From NCBI GenBank assembly GCA_963920705.1, contig OY987236.1:12014190-12078189 (forward strand): a DNA stretch of 64,000 nucleotides. The letters are read 5' to 3'. Numbering within the stretch: the first letter of the stretch is position 1; every line of letters starts with the position of its first letter. Shown piece after piece: positions 34,560-45,922 of this stretch. A program made the translations under genes and the position numbers. The notes beneath the pieces were generated by a model, which searched no databases, was not told where the DNA came from, and was given only the letters and a program-made list of their open reading frames with translations. Origin of the DNA: Odiellus spinosus. Taxonomy: Eukaryota > Arthropoda > Arachnida > Opiliones > Phalangiidae.

Positions 34560-36600
34560 TTACTTTATTCTCTGTGGTACTATTCGGGTCAATAAATAAA
34601 GAAAATAATTTACTAAACAATAAATTTGATTTAACTTTTTCCATCCTCCCTTTAGCATCGAATAACATGGCTTTATTCCGGCTTGTTTAGTGCGCAACCT
34701 ATCCTATTCCTTCCTGGATATTCTATCTCTTAGGCAGGCGGGCGGAAAAACTTCTGACAGTTAAAATTAATAACCGAAACAAATAGTTTTGGCAGCAAAA
34801 ATCACGCGGAGAAGCGCTGGGTTTCTTGATAGGGCGTCCCCACTATAAAGCTAAGGATAAATTGACTTCAAGGAAAAAAAAAAAAAAAAAAACCAAGGCT
34901 CGTATAAACCAGGGAATACGTTTTGGACCGTTGGTTCAAACCAGTTTATGGTGTTTTATTTTATTTTTTAAACGGTGTTGAAACGAGAGTTGAAAATTCT
35001 TTGTTATAATTGGCAAATATGGTTCAAAATGATGATATAATGGTAAACATATACTCGCGCACACTCAGTACCGTCCAAGAAACTACACGTTAATATTTCA
35101 CAAAAGATGTTCAGTAAAAACCGTTCATTAATAATAGCAGAGCTCGGAATTTGTAGAACTTTTATTAATTGGATAGATCTTCATAGGCCTATAGACCTTT
35201 GGCGGATATTGTAGACTGGGGGGTCCCCATTACCTCCCAACCAATGGGATAAAGGTGACTTTCGTGACGTTTCTCACCTTTTCTAGCTTTACGCCGTGTA
35301 TAGAATTTTTTATCCCGCGAAAAAAGAGTGGGATGACACGCCCATCCATCCGCAAAAAGTCTATAAGTCTTTTTCGAAACCTTGAAAATTCAATTTTTTT
35401 AAGATTGCCATTCCAATAAAAACGAGGGAAAATATGGGATTTCCGGGTTCTCTGAAGTATCAAGCTCCGTATCACGTTCCCCCAGTAATGAGCCCACGCC
35501 TCCATAACTACCACCGTCCACAAAATCGTATCCTTATCCTTAAAAACATCAAACATGACGCCAAATTTTACGATCCACCATGTGTATTCCCCCGTTCAGA
35601 AAGACTCCTCTTCCCTAATTCAAACTCTTAGAAGTGAAGAGATTCAAAATTCGCGTGTTTTATTGGTGGAGAGCGATTTACCCGTACCAAAATAACGACC
35701 TTGTACATTAAATGTCTTCTGTGTTGTTACTATTTTACTCCCTCTCAATAAATCTATTATTATTATAAGCTCAGTGGTAAGCCAAAAAAAATGTTCAAAT
35801 ATTATTTTCTAATTGAAATAATTGATCAAAGATCGTGAAAAAAATTACATTCTCCCTTTAAGGCTTCATTTGTCAAAACCAATGCCAAATTTTCATTTCA
35901 CTTGGAAACACAAGTTTTCGCCAATATACTAAAAACTATTAAAACGCAAGAAGTTCCTCTTCACTGCTGACAGTTTTTGAGCTGCACAGGTGAAACACTT
36001 CTACAGGGGCTATGGGAATTAGCATTACATTCTCGCGCCTGTAAAAATGTTTTACCTGCCGCGCACTAAGTAAGTTACAACCTACAAATTAACACTTTGA
36101 CTAAAGGTTGAAAGGTATAGATTTTCTAATAGATTACTCTAACTACTCTACAACTAACCGTTAATTGCGTTAAAAATATGATAAATCTAGCATAAACTCT
36201 TTTGAGCTATTTGGTCACGACGACGTAAACTGGGGCAACCAAAAAGATAGTGGGCTGCTATTTAAAGTGGTATAGATAGGGTTAAAATTGAAGGAAGGCA
36301 AAAATCTTCTAAATGTAATAAGGTAATTTTCCGTTTTTATTTAAAACGATATGAAGGATTTATTTTCGACTTTCATTACAAAATGATCGAAAATGGTTAT
36401 TATTTACCGAAACTGAGGTACGATAATTATCTATTAATGAAGTTATATTATTTCACCGCCTTATCAAACGGGAAACTTTTATCTAAACGCCGAACCCTTG
36501 GAAATACTTAGGATATTAGTCCACGACACGTGTTTACAAATCATATATTTTTCATAGATTTCGAGTAATATCGTTAAACCTTGAAATATAAATATTACGT
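34560..36600. other. Non-coding stretch with paired dispersed repeat
   Basis: A ~130-bp sequence at 35190-35370 (CCCAACCAATGGGATAAA, GCCGTGTATAGA, AAAAAGTCTATA) recurs at 42030-42200. A lone MITE end, ACATTCTCCCTTTAA, lies at 35852-35867 with no partner found. The 108-codon minus frame over 35230-35556 lies within the repeat and is not a recognised protein. Confidence 0.4.
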
Positions 36601-36949
36601 ATACCAGAACCTATGGACTCCTTATGAGGTATTTATTTAAAGGGAAGGTAAAAAGGAAATAAAGTAATAATTGATTCTGCGACTAAAAGTAGTGAAACAT
36701 TCAGTAGGCGTCTCTGAATTCTACAAAAAAATCGCAAACCTTTAGATTTCGGCACTCAATAAAAAGAACAACCTACAACCTTCGACTAATCAAAAGGCGA
36801 CCAGCCTTTGACACGTGCTGCGTCAAACTCTTTGAATCGAGATAAATCCCGTTTTTGATTATTTTACCAAAAGCGCGTGTCGCGGATATTTTTTTTAAAG
36901 TTTTAATAGAAGATTTTCGTTTTTTTTTTTACAGTTCAGAGACGATTCC

Positions 36950-37429
36950 CAGGGTTGCCACAGTTTTTTCAGATTCAAATTCCCTGACTTTTCCAGGTTT
37001 TCCCCTGACTTGTTCCAATGATTTTCCCTGACCGTTTCAGCTAATACTATCCAATTATTAGCCTTTTATTTTTTATATAATCGCGTTGCCAAACTTTTAC
37101 AAGCGTATTTTTGTTCTAACCTATACAACTGACACGATCAGCTTCAAATGATCGTAATTTTCTGACTTCTTGAAAGATCTTTAAATTCCCTGACTTCTTA
37201 AAATATCTTAAAATGCCACGACTTTTTTGGCTCATTTTCAAATTCCCTGACTTTTATGGTTCATTTTCAAATTCCCTGACTTTAATGGTTCAATTTCAAA
37301 TTCCATAACTTTTATGGTTCATTTTCAAATTCCCTGACTTTTTTGGTTCATTTTCATATTCCCTGACTTTTTTGTTCATTTTCTAATTCCCTGACTTTTC
37401 CCTGTTTTCCCTGACCTGTGGCAACCCTG
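36950..37429. repeat. CAGGGTT-tipped element with TTCCCTGACTT repeats, copy 1
   Basis: Ends CAGGGTTGCCACAG and CTGTGGCAACCCTG are perfect inverted repeats of 14 bp. The interior is a tandem array of TTCAAATTCCCTGACTT plus TTTTGGTTCATT (about 28 bp, seven or more units). TTCC occurs directly outside both ends. Copy 2 lies at 38772-39141. It may be nested in an older TTAAAGGG-tipped element (about 36635-37491). Confidence 0.8.
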
Positions 37430-38180
37430 TTCCATTATGTTTTAATACAAGAATAAGTTTTATTTTTTTTAATCCTCTTCACCCTCCCTTTAAGAGACAA
37501 TTTACGCAAGAAAATACGTGACTGTTCGAAATCCTGGATTGAATTTCCAGAGTGCGACCAATCAAAAGGTTACTGAAAAGACGCCAAAAAATACTTGTGG
37601 TATAATGCCATCTATTAATTGTCAGCGAACTTGTAAATGACCACGCTATGGAAATTCAAGCCCCGGATTCCGAAGAGTCACGTGGTTTTCGATTTGCTTA
37701 CTATCTTTGGTATACAATACTCTTCTTAGATAAGGAAATAGCTTCCAATCTCGAATCAAAACACGGTTACTGTGTACCAGTACCGTATCGAGTCAAACAA
37801 GTGATAATAAAAATGTAAACGAATTTCATTAGACCGAAAAAAATATCAGAGAGAGAGAAAGGGCAAGAGGTGAATGGGAAAGAAAGCTTAAAAAGCTTTT
37901 ACGTGTTTCTTGAGTACAATGACGCCATAATGGCTATAATACTAAAAGTATATAAATGCCACCTTCATTCTAATTGACTCTACAGTGCAGGTAATAAGAT
38001 TTATATCCGAAAAAAATAAAAAATAAAATACAATGGAACAGGGGTATACGATGATTAAACCCAGAAATAAATCTTAAAGGAATAATGAAAAAGAAAAATA
38101 AGGTTACGTACGCGCGGATACTTCCGGATTCTATAAAGCGTTAAGCTTTTAAGTACGACAATATTTTTAAAATCAGAGGA

Positions 38181-38452
38181 TTAAAGGGAGAATGAAGACG
38201 GATAAAAAGTTACTTTAAAACCACAAGAGGTCCCAATTTCATCTTAATACAATATAATTTGCACCCTCATTGTCTCTATTGGTTAATCGCACGTGCCAGA
38301 GCAGGTATCGCGATGGTTTTATTAGCTAAAATGTGATTGGTCGGAGAGGTTATTGCCTACCACATTTTGGAGATGTTTCTTGAATGTTTTGCTATTCTTC
38401 TTTTTAGAATCGATAAAAATAATTTATTGTTCGCCTTCATTCTAAAAAGATG
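38181..38452. repeat. TTAA/AGGGAGAATGAAG MITE with one degraded end
   Basis: Left TTAA-AGGGAGAATGAAGACG; right GTTCGCCTTCATTCT followed by a sequence that no longer reads CCCTTTAA. The GAATGAAG.CG inner tip is the same type as in the autonomous Kolobok element's AGGGATAATGAAAGGGCG. Confidence 0.55.
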
Positions 38453-38771
38453 GTATATTTACAAATTACCTTGAATTATGATACGTCAAGATTAACTATA
38501 CCAACTACTTTACTGTAGCGTTCTTAAATTTATAAAGCTTTCCTTATCATCTAAAAACATATCACTTTCCCTATACCAAGTTAAATCGCCATTAGCATTA
38601 ATTAACTTTTTACTGAATTCTCTACAAAGGTCAAAACCCAAAGTTCCGAAGATAAATAAAAGACCAATTTTGTAATTCCCAGACCAGATTACACCAATTT
38701 TAAAATTTACCAGACTGACTAGACCAATTTATGAACGGTACTTCCTCAAATAAAATATATCTCAACCAATA

Positions 38772-39141
38772 CAGGGTTTTTCCACAGCTTTTTCAGATTC
38801 AAATTCCCTGACTTTTCCAGGTTTTTCCCCGACCTTTTCCAACGATTTTCCCTGACCGTTTCTGCTAATAATAATTTGTCTGTATTTTCCTCAGCGCTAC
38901 AAATTTTGCACGCGTATCTTTGTTCTAATCTATACAACTGACACAGTCAGCTTCGAATCTTAGAATGAATTTAATTTCCTGGATTCTTGAAACATCTTTA
39001 AATTCCCTGACTTTTCCTGACTTTTTAAAATATCTGAAAATTCCCTGACTTTTTTGGTTCATTTTCAAATTCCCTGACTTTTTTGGTTCATTTTCAAATT
39101 CCCTGACTTTTCCCTGTTTTTGCTGACCTGTGGCAACCCTG
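38772..39141. repeat. CAGGGTT-tipped element with TTCCCTGACTT repeats, copy 2
   Basis: Starts CAGGGTTTTTCCACAG and ends CCTGTGGCAACCCTG. CAATA lies directly outside both ends. It shares AGATTCAAATTCCCTGACTT and CTAATCTATACAACTGACAC with copy 1, but has only about three internal repeat units. The minus-strand frame rich in KVREF and KSGNLK is a translation of this repeat. Confidence 0.8.
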
Positions 39142-39504
39142 CAATATACTCGAATATTTTTTAAAAAGCTCGACTTCCTGGACAAATTTTGAGAGCAAAC
39201 ATTGAATACATTTTAACTACAGATTTATTTAATGATTCGAGGCTGCACATAAGGGCCGGTATACTTAATTATAATTAAATTTAAACGAAAAAATAAAATC
39301 CAAAATATAACTCTAACCTTCAGTAAGTTAAAATCGTGCATCGAAGAGCTTCGCAACTCGCGTCTTTACAGATCAGCAAAACCACAGACACAATGACTGA
39401 ACAAAAAAACAAACAAGCTGAAGCGAAAGGTCAAAGTGTCGTGACGCAAGGCATTTATTTGATTGCTACACATATATATGAGCAATATGTAATGGCCCAC
39501 GAAT

Positions 39505-39560
39505 TACTAACATTGTGTATCATTCCGCCTTAGATTTCGCTATACTTTGCAAAACTGCTC
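39505..39560 (+). repeat. Copy of dispersed CCGCCTTAGC repeat
   Basis: CTAACATTGTGTATCATTCC then GCCTTAGATTTCGC and CTTTGCAAAACTGCTC, collinear with the copy at 28885. Confidence 0.5.
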
Positions 39561-39877
39561 TAACTTCTAAGTGCTCTTGTACAAAAATGAAGTTCTAGGT
39601 TAGTCGAAATTAAAGTGCTCATTCAGACTAAGTAGAGTACAAGAAAAGTAAGACATAAATTAACATCGCCTAATTTCTTAAATGTTAGTATTAAAGTTTT
39701 AGAATGAAATACAATTACTTTTTTTTTCTGTACTCCGATTACGGGATTACGTAACGGATTACAATCACTACGTAAATAACGTAATTGCGTAAATTGCCAG
39801 GAAAAATTACAGATTTAGAACTATAACCCATAGCTATATCTCACTCGTGTTGAAGAGATATTGTCAAACACCTTTTT

Positions 39878-39945
39878 CCCCGATATGGTTTAACATTGCG
39901 TATCACTCCGCTTAGTGTTCCACGCGTTGCCAACTCCTCATCAAA
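39878..39945 (+). repeat. Copy of dispersed CCGCCTTAGC repeat
   Basis: GGTTTAACATTGCGTATCAC, TCCGCTTAG and GTTGCCAACTCCTCATC, collinear with the other copies. Confidence 0.5.
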
Positions 39946-40670
39946 CATAAAATGAGACACTATTAGGCGATAAAGCAGTCTGTAGACGATTTCTAAAGGT
40001 CGAAAAGCTTTCAAAAAGTAAATGATATAATAGTTTGGTATTTATATTGGTTAAAAAAAAGCCACGTGCTTTTTTTATTGTTTTGAAAGGGTTAATGGAT
40101 TTTTGTGATAAACAAATGCTAAGTGCGCTAGTAAGGCGTTTTACGAACAATATATCTGGCTAAAAATAAGTTTTCCTGCCTTGTCGGTGAAGCCGAACTC
40201 CATATGTCAGGTGGGACGAGAAAAAGGCGGCCAAGTAATAGGACCAAATTTAATTTTAATAAGTATATCTGTTCTTTCGCAATTAATATTTATTTATATA
40301 ATAAATAAACACGGCGGTTCATGTCACGCAAAAACCAAATATAATTTTCTTAAAATGTCTAACTAAACCCGGAAATGGAAATTTACTTGGAAAAACCCAA
40401 GTGTTAAACCTTATGCCCTAAAATCGGTACATCGATATAGCGATTACTTAACTGATTACAGCCTTTGGTAATGCGAAATAATACTCAGCTACGTAATCAC
40501 TTTAGTACAGTCAGGCTTATACACCAATTACGTGGAGTAATCAACCCCTCGGGAAACTCAAACCTTACGTCGTTCAAAAATATAAAATTTTAGCCGAAGG
40601 GTTTCGACACTTGGGAACTACTGGGGTGTAGATATTATTCGAACTCTTTATACAAAGGTAAAAGTTAAAG

Positions 40671-40810
40671 TCACGTATATTTATTTTGCTTGTCATCCTC
40701 CGGGGCTTCTCCAGTAATTTGGGCTGCCTGACGACCATGTTTTTTGAGATCTTCTCCAAAACCATGTTCGTTGGTAATCGAAATTAAATGAGAATACCTG
40801 GAGGAAGCAT
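40671..40810 (-). CDS. Possible terminal exon of an unidentified gene
   Basis: A strong acceptor (CTCTCACCCTGTGTAG) opens a 140-nt frame ending in TGA, with AATAAA at 40680-40685. If entered in phase 1 it encodes 45 residues including HGFGEDLKKHGRQAAQITG followed by EAPEDDK, which has the look of a real charged C-terminus. It may belong with the exon at 41205-41357, but that exon ends in phase 0, so a further exon between them would be required and I did not find a convincing one. No family recognised. Confidence 0.3.
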
Positions 40811-41204
40811 CTACACAGGGTGAGAGGCAGAAGAAAACCAAGGTTTTTAAGAGTTATTTTTGGAAAACTCAATAATGCGGAACCTTATTCAATAACTCTA
40901 AAATATTTTGTCGAAATCAAAATAGTTGATTTTGAATCATCATTCACTTTGATTAAGATCAAAATTCTAATACGTATCTTTTATAAAAATCATCACGCAA
41001 CTGAGGAAATAGAGGTCTCTGATTGGTCGATTTGAAAATGATTTTAAAAATTAATTAATAATTAGACACCAATCGTCCATGCCAAAAAAAATCGATATAT
41101 TTTGTTCTTTTTTACATAGAATTAGATTTAGCATCTGAATCAAGAGTCGCACCCTTTTGATTTTATCTTATTAGTTTAAATAAAAGTTATCAAATAGATT
41201 TTAC

Positions 41205-41357
41205 CTGCAAAAAATGATGCAAACACTGCGACCCGTGAGTTTTGAGAATATTCTGCAGGTTTTCGACACCGTATCGGCGATAATCGAGGCCATTATTGGC
41301 ATTAACCATGTTATTATTGACGTTATAGAAAACGTTATTATTTAAATTATCCGCCAT
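41205..41357 (-). CDS. Possible first coding exon of an unidentified gene
   Basis: ATG at 41357 (context CATGGCGG) opens 51 codons ending at a consensus donor CAG|GTAAAA. The peptide begins MADNLNNNVFYNVNNN and goes on to YRRYGVENLQNIL and CLHHFLQ. It sits at the edge of a CpG-richer segment (41400-41640) that could hold its promoter. I do not recognise the protein. Asparagine-rich leaders and exact exon structure favour a real gene, but this is one exon without homology support. Confidence 0.35.
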
Positions 41358-41399
41358 GATCGCGAAAATGATTTTTTGTTTAACAATCAAATCAAATCG

Positions 41400-41640
41400 T
41401 TTAGAAAGTATATGTCATCCATTGGAAAACACGCGAGGAAGTATATAAAAACGTTGAAATTTCTCCTCCGAAACATCGGAGGAGGCGAGATTCTACGTCC
41501 GGTTTTGAGAGAGGAAAGTTTTCCGACTGCTGGCCAGTCAGGGAACGGCCTGTGCCAGTCCCGCTCGGACTCTGGGACCTTTCCCATTTGAAGCTATAGA
41601 GTTTGGAGCTCGAGTCGCCTTTCAAAGACCTCGACTGAGT
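41400..41640. promoter_or_regulatory. CpG-richer segment upstream of a possible minus-strand gene
   Basis: GC content is raised (GAGGAGGCGAGATTCTACG, CCAGTCCCGCTCGGACTC) compared with flanking DNA, and frames open on both strands for that reason. The position just upstream of the ATG at 41357 suits a promoter/5' leader. Confidence 0.3.
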
Positions 41641-41659
41641 CTGCTCTGCCCCGTTTTTT

Positions 41660-42850
41660 TTTAACCCAACTGCATGGGGGTTTAAAGAAACTCTTAGCCT
41701 AAATACACAAAAGCTTTTTCTCTATATAGATTATACTCTCGTTTCCCATAAACGGTATAAACAGAGTAGTATTTTAAGAGGGGGCCTTCACAAGCTCACG
41801 AGAGCCACTCAAAGTGATCCTGTCACCAATTTCTTATGAAAAACAAACTGAATTTTTGAGAACCATTTTCAAAAAGATATTCCTAAGAACTCATTAAGAA
41901 CCTAATATTACAATGCGGCATAAGCCTCTGGTACCATCGAAGCCTAAATTCGTCTGCTATAAGCTCGATTCACACATGATATTTTTACTTTTGAAGTTAT
42001 ACCCACCCAAAGGTATACAATTTTCTACACAGACTTTTTGCAGGCTATTGGCGACTGAAGTCCGCCATTAGCTCCCAACCAATGGGATAAATGTGACGTT
42101 AGTCACCTTTCCTAGCTATACGCCGTGTATAGATAATTACTTCAAACAAAAAAAATTGGGAGTAGTCAGCCCAGCCTCAAAAAGTCTATACATTATATAT
42201 ATTTGGGATGAAAAAGCTAAAAAATAATCCATGGGCCTTGGTCAAAAATGGTAACAAGGGTCACTTGAAACTCCTTGCCATTAGAATTTCTCGTGCGATT
42301 ATCAATGACTTTTATTCTACAGCGAGGAACTAACTCGCAAACTTAGTTACCACCAAATGATTTATACAGGCTAATTTTGGTACTTTCCAAACTGGATATG
42401 TTGATAAAACTGAGTATATTTCGAAAATGTTTTACACCCTATTAAGGATTAGGCGCGATTATTTGTGATATTATGCTAAAATATGCGTTGCTTTCGTGAC
42501 TATTTTGGGTTTTTCTTATTGATTTTCCAGTTATAAAAAGTGCTACACCGTGTATTTACGCGAATGGTTCCACAGATTCCTATCGAGTCTTGGTTATTTA
42601 CATTCGAAAAAAATGGGGGAGGTAAGTGCGTTGTTATATTAATACCGATTTCTAATAAAGAGTTCCACAAAGTTTCTATTCAATCGCCTATATTCCAAAG
42701 GAGCTCGGTATCACGGGGGGGGGGGGGGTGAGGACGGTATATTTTGTTCAAGGGATGAGACTGAATTAAACGGAAGGCTTAATTTGATTTTATATTAAAT
42801 GGATAATTAATACACCGCTTCATTCGGATATAGTTTCGTATATTTCGATA
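41660..42850. other. Non-coding stretch with a paired dispersed repeat
   Basis: 42030-42200 repeats the sequence at 35190-35370 (CCAACCAATGGGATAAATG, TACGCCGTGTATAGAT). A run of 14 G lies at 42715-42728. No gene recognised. Confidence 0.4.
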
Positions 42851-42851
42851 G

Positions 42852-43237
42852 TTAAAGGGCGTATGCAACCTAGTAACAAGTGATTTTTTTATCGATTCCT
42901 TATCGTTTAAATAGGCCTAATCCAACAGTAAAAAAAAATACAAACAAAACAGGCTTAGCTGAGTTCATGGAGATGCTGCATTCCCTATATAAGAAATAGC
43001 GACCAATGTCCTTACATGGATTAATCAACCTCACAAGTGAGGTTGATTAATCCATGGTCCTTATGTGGGGAGTTTAGGTGGATGTCCATGAATCCAACTA
43101 AGCCTATTTTCATGGTAAGTTTTAAATGGATTTCTAGTTTAAAATTAGTTTGTTAAATATTTTTCTAGTGGATTAAGCCTATTTAAACGACAAGGAATCG
43201 ATAAAAAAACACTTATTAGGTTGCATTCTCCCTTTAA
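42852..43237. repeat. TTAA-flanked MITE, GAATGCAACC family, copy 2
   Basis: TTAA at 42852 and 43234 flank 378 bp. Ends AGGGCGTATGCAACCTA and TAGGTTGCATTCTCCCT are inverted. The interior matches 33576-33961 (CGATTCCTTATCGTTTAAAT, ATAGGCCTAATCCAACA, TTCATGGAGAT). It contains a perfect palindrome at 43015-43056. Confidence 0.9.
43015..43056. repeat. Perfect 42-bp palindrome inside a MITE
   Basis: CATGGATTAATCAACCTCAC, then AA, then the exact reverse complement. Twenty paired bases with a 2-base spacer; absent from the sister copy at 33576. Confidence 0.9.
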
Positions 43238-43499
43238 TTTATTTTATTTTCTTATATTAAATAGGGCACGAAACAAAGCTTAAAGAAATGGAGAAAGCCA
43301 GTATATGCTGGATCTAAGATATTCACCTACACTAAAGGGCCTTTCCACCATATGACTTCATTGCTTGGTCATGTACATGGGCAAACACGCGTGTTACACG
43401 CTTCATTTAAATGTCTACGCGAAAAGTGGTATTCTCTTTTGTACCAAGTAAAAAAGACTGCATATTTCGGTTTTTCTTTTTCACTTTCACCTATCTGTA

Positions 43500-43558
43500 T
43501 TTATTATTATTATTTTTTTTTTTATTTTTTATTTTTTTTTTTTTTTTTTTTTTTTTTC
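43500..43558 (+). repeat. Long T-rich low-complexity run
   Basis: TTATTATTATT followed by more than 40 almost uninterrupted T. An A run of about 20 lies at 43685-43705. The phenylalanine-rich frames across it are not genes. Confidence 0.8.
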
Positions 43559-43959
43559 GTTCTAAATTTACTGGGTTAAGTTTTGGGCTATTGGCTTGCC
43601 TTGCATCAATAGGGTCATTATACATAAATGTTTCGAAGGTTCTGACCAGTGACCATATATTTTTACACTATATATTTTAAGTATTAAAAAAAAAAAAAAA
43701 AAAAATGGGGCCGAAGGCTATTCTTGAAAATAGCCCCAATCCGTTTGGTGACGAATTACACTAGTAATTATTCTCACGTCTAAATTGCGTAAAAACCAAT
43801 CTCTGGCTTTATAGTTTTGATTCTAGGCATAGTTCTGGTTGGGAATAAAGGTCTTAGATAAAAATCAAGCCGAGGACGATACGAATGTTAGATTTTCAAA
43901 TTAGCCCCCTCCCCCCAGGCGCAAAATCACTTAATCCGGCCCTGTTCACTGATAGATAA

Positions 43960-44415
43960 AAGTGGCTAGTGTGAAAGTAGCTTAAGTAATCAAATAGGAA
44001 TCGAAATCGGTATGAATCAAACATTTCTCGTTACTCGGTTACGATATTTCAAAAACTCTCAATATTTATATTATTCTTATTTTTCATTGAAGCTAAGGAA
44101 ACGCACGGAATATCATAATAAACCGGAAGAATCTATTTATTCTTATAAACATAGTCTATTATATCAAGTTAAAACACAATCCCGAACATGGTCTAACTCT
44201 ATAAACGCGCAAATGTATCACAGTGACATTTGGCCAAGGGACACAACTAAGTCGCGTTCTCACTTAAAGTTCTTAACCGTTTTGGAATGGTTTAATTGCA
44301 AAATTTTTGGGGTCGATGTAAACATCCTTTGTTAAAATATGAAATTATTAGCTCGAAAAAAACTTAAATAGTTTGAAAATGATTTCAAAGTCTCTAGTGT
44401 GAACGTAGCTACAAA
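43960..44415. other. Segment bounded by two CTAGTGTGAA..GTAGCT sequences
   Basis: GGCTAGTGTGAAAGTAGCTT (43957) and CTAGTGTGAACGTAGCTA (44394) resemble the right tip of the CTACGTTCA-type MITEs but are in the same orientation, so they are not a simple pair of inverted ends. The 107-codon frame at 44012-44335 has no recognised similarity. Confidence 0.3.
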
Positions 44416-44419
44416 GGAT

Positions 44420-45840
44420 TAGGATCTGACGAGAGAAAAAGGTTTTTCGCTACAATACCAATCTATGGGAAAACTCGCAGATGGGACCAAAAGAAGATCC
44501 GATTTCCTGGCAACGACAACCAAAATGTTTCGGGTTTTTCGCTTAAGGATTCTTAAGTAGAGACCGCTAGAGAAGTTACTCAATTTTAAACGCATCCATC
44601 TTTAACCCAATCCTTTCTTTAAATAGAAGTCGAAAGTTCATCTCATCTAGAATGTTCAACACTATCGAAAACTAGAGCCCAACTGTTTCTTCGCCTGATT
44701 TTTATTCATCTTGATCATTAATCGAATCTTGATCCACTTAAAATTCCTCTAACAAATACTCGAACGAACTTCAGAAAAAAGTAAATAAATTTTTAATCTC
44801 CGGAGGGTTCTCGTTGATACGATTAAAATCATGATTTTTCTCTCGTTAATCGTCTAAGGGCGCTAATAATGAATTATTTGACGAATTTGGTCATTTTTAA
44901 TCAAGTGTTACTTTGACATGATTAGTTACTTTAATTAAAATTAAGTTTATCTAAATTTGTTTCCATATTATTACGAAAATTAGGGTGATCATTTCATAAA
45001 ATAGTTACTAGCAACCATATGCTAGCAAGCACCTTACTAATGGGAAAACCCCCTGTGGCGACGTTTTAATTTCCAAAAAAAAAAAAAAATCATATAGTAG
45101 ACGAAAAATAGATCAAACAACTTTCAGAAGGCCTGTTTATATCCCCAATTATTAAACGTCTGGTGCCCGAAGGCAATCTGTGTGGAAGAATCCCATACAA
45201 AAAACTATACTATTCTTTAGGGGTTTCTATTTGGCAGCATTGATAAAAATTGCAGAGCCATCAAAAACACCTGTCAGCTCTAATTGAATCACCTAAGACC
45301 CAAAGTGAGCGAATGAGAGCGAGGGAAGGAAAAATAACCCCCTTTTATTCAGCTTAATCACCCTAAGGATAAAAGAGAAAGTTTTTCAGCGCTGATAAGG
45401 CAATTTTTCTCGCCTCACTGATTTCTTTTCACCACTGCTGATATTGTGCATTAAAGTTAGGATTAAAACGATTCGCGTTAATTGCGTAATGCGCGTTCGA
45501 TATAAAAAAATCGGATGTAAATTGACGTACATAAACAGAAACTACCATAAGCCTTCCAAAAAGTTGGGTTTAAATATTTGGTAAAGGGGATACTCTGGCG
45601 CCATCTAGGCTTATTTAGTTGTATACAGTAATTGAAATTTTTGTTGTTTAGATTTTTTTTCTTTCCTATTTCCTACAGTCTAGTGACCTACCCATTTAAG
45701 GGAAACGAGGAATTTTTCATGATGAGTTAGCGACTTTAACCCAATTTGATTTGAATTATAGGGAGTGTAAAAATATTGTAACACCCACAACATTCCTCAC
45801 ATTTTTTTTATACCAAGTACCTGCCATTTATCCAAAACAA
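44420..45840. other. Non-coding stretch downstream of liprin-alpha exon 1
   Basis: Presumably first-intron DNA of liprin-alpha (minus). A Drosophila-type CTCF core (CCTAGATGGCGCCA on the minus strand) lies at 45596-45609. No further exon recognised. Confidence 0.4.
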
Positions 45841-45922
45841 CTTATAATTTTAAATTTGGCACGCATGCAAAAACATTAAGAACTAAGTGGATTAAAAATA
45901 AGGAAATGTCTTGGTTCATTAC

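Noticed and set aside
35230-35631. 108-codon minus frame and 65-codon plus frame
   Set aside because: Overlap a dispersed repeat also found at 42030-42200; no recognisable protein.
38746-39185. Minus frames rich in KVREF/KSGNLK
   Set aside because: Translation of the TTCCCTGACTT repeat; such peptides are frequent false predictions.
43352-43680. Phenylalanine-rich plus frames of 75-89 codons
   Set aside because: Produced by a long T run.
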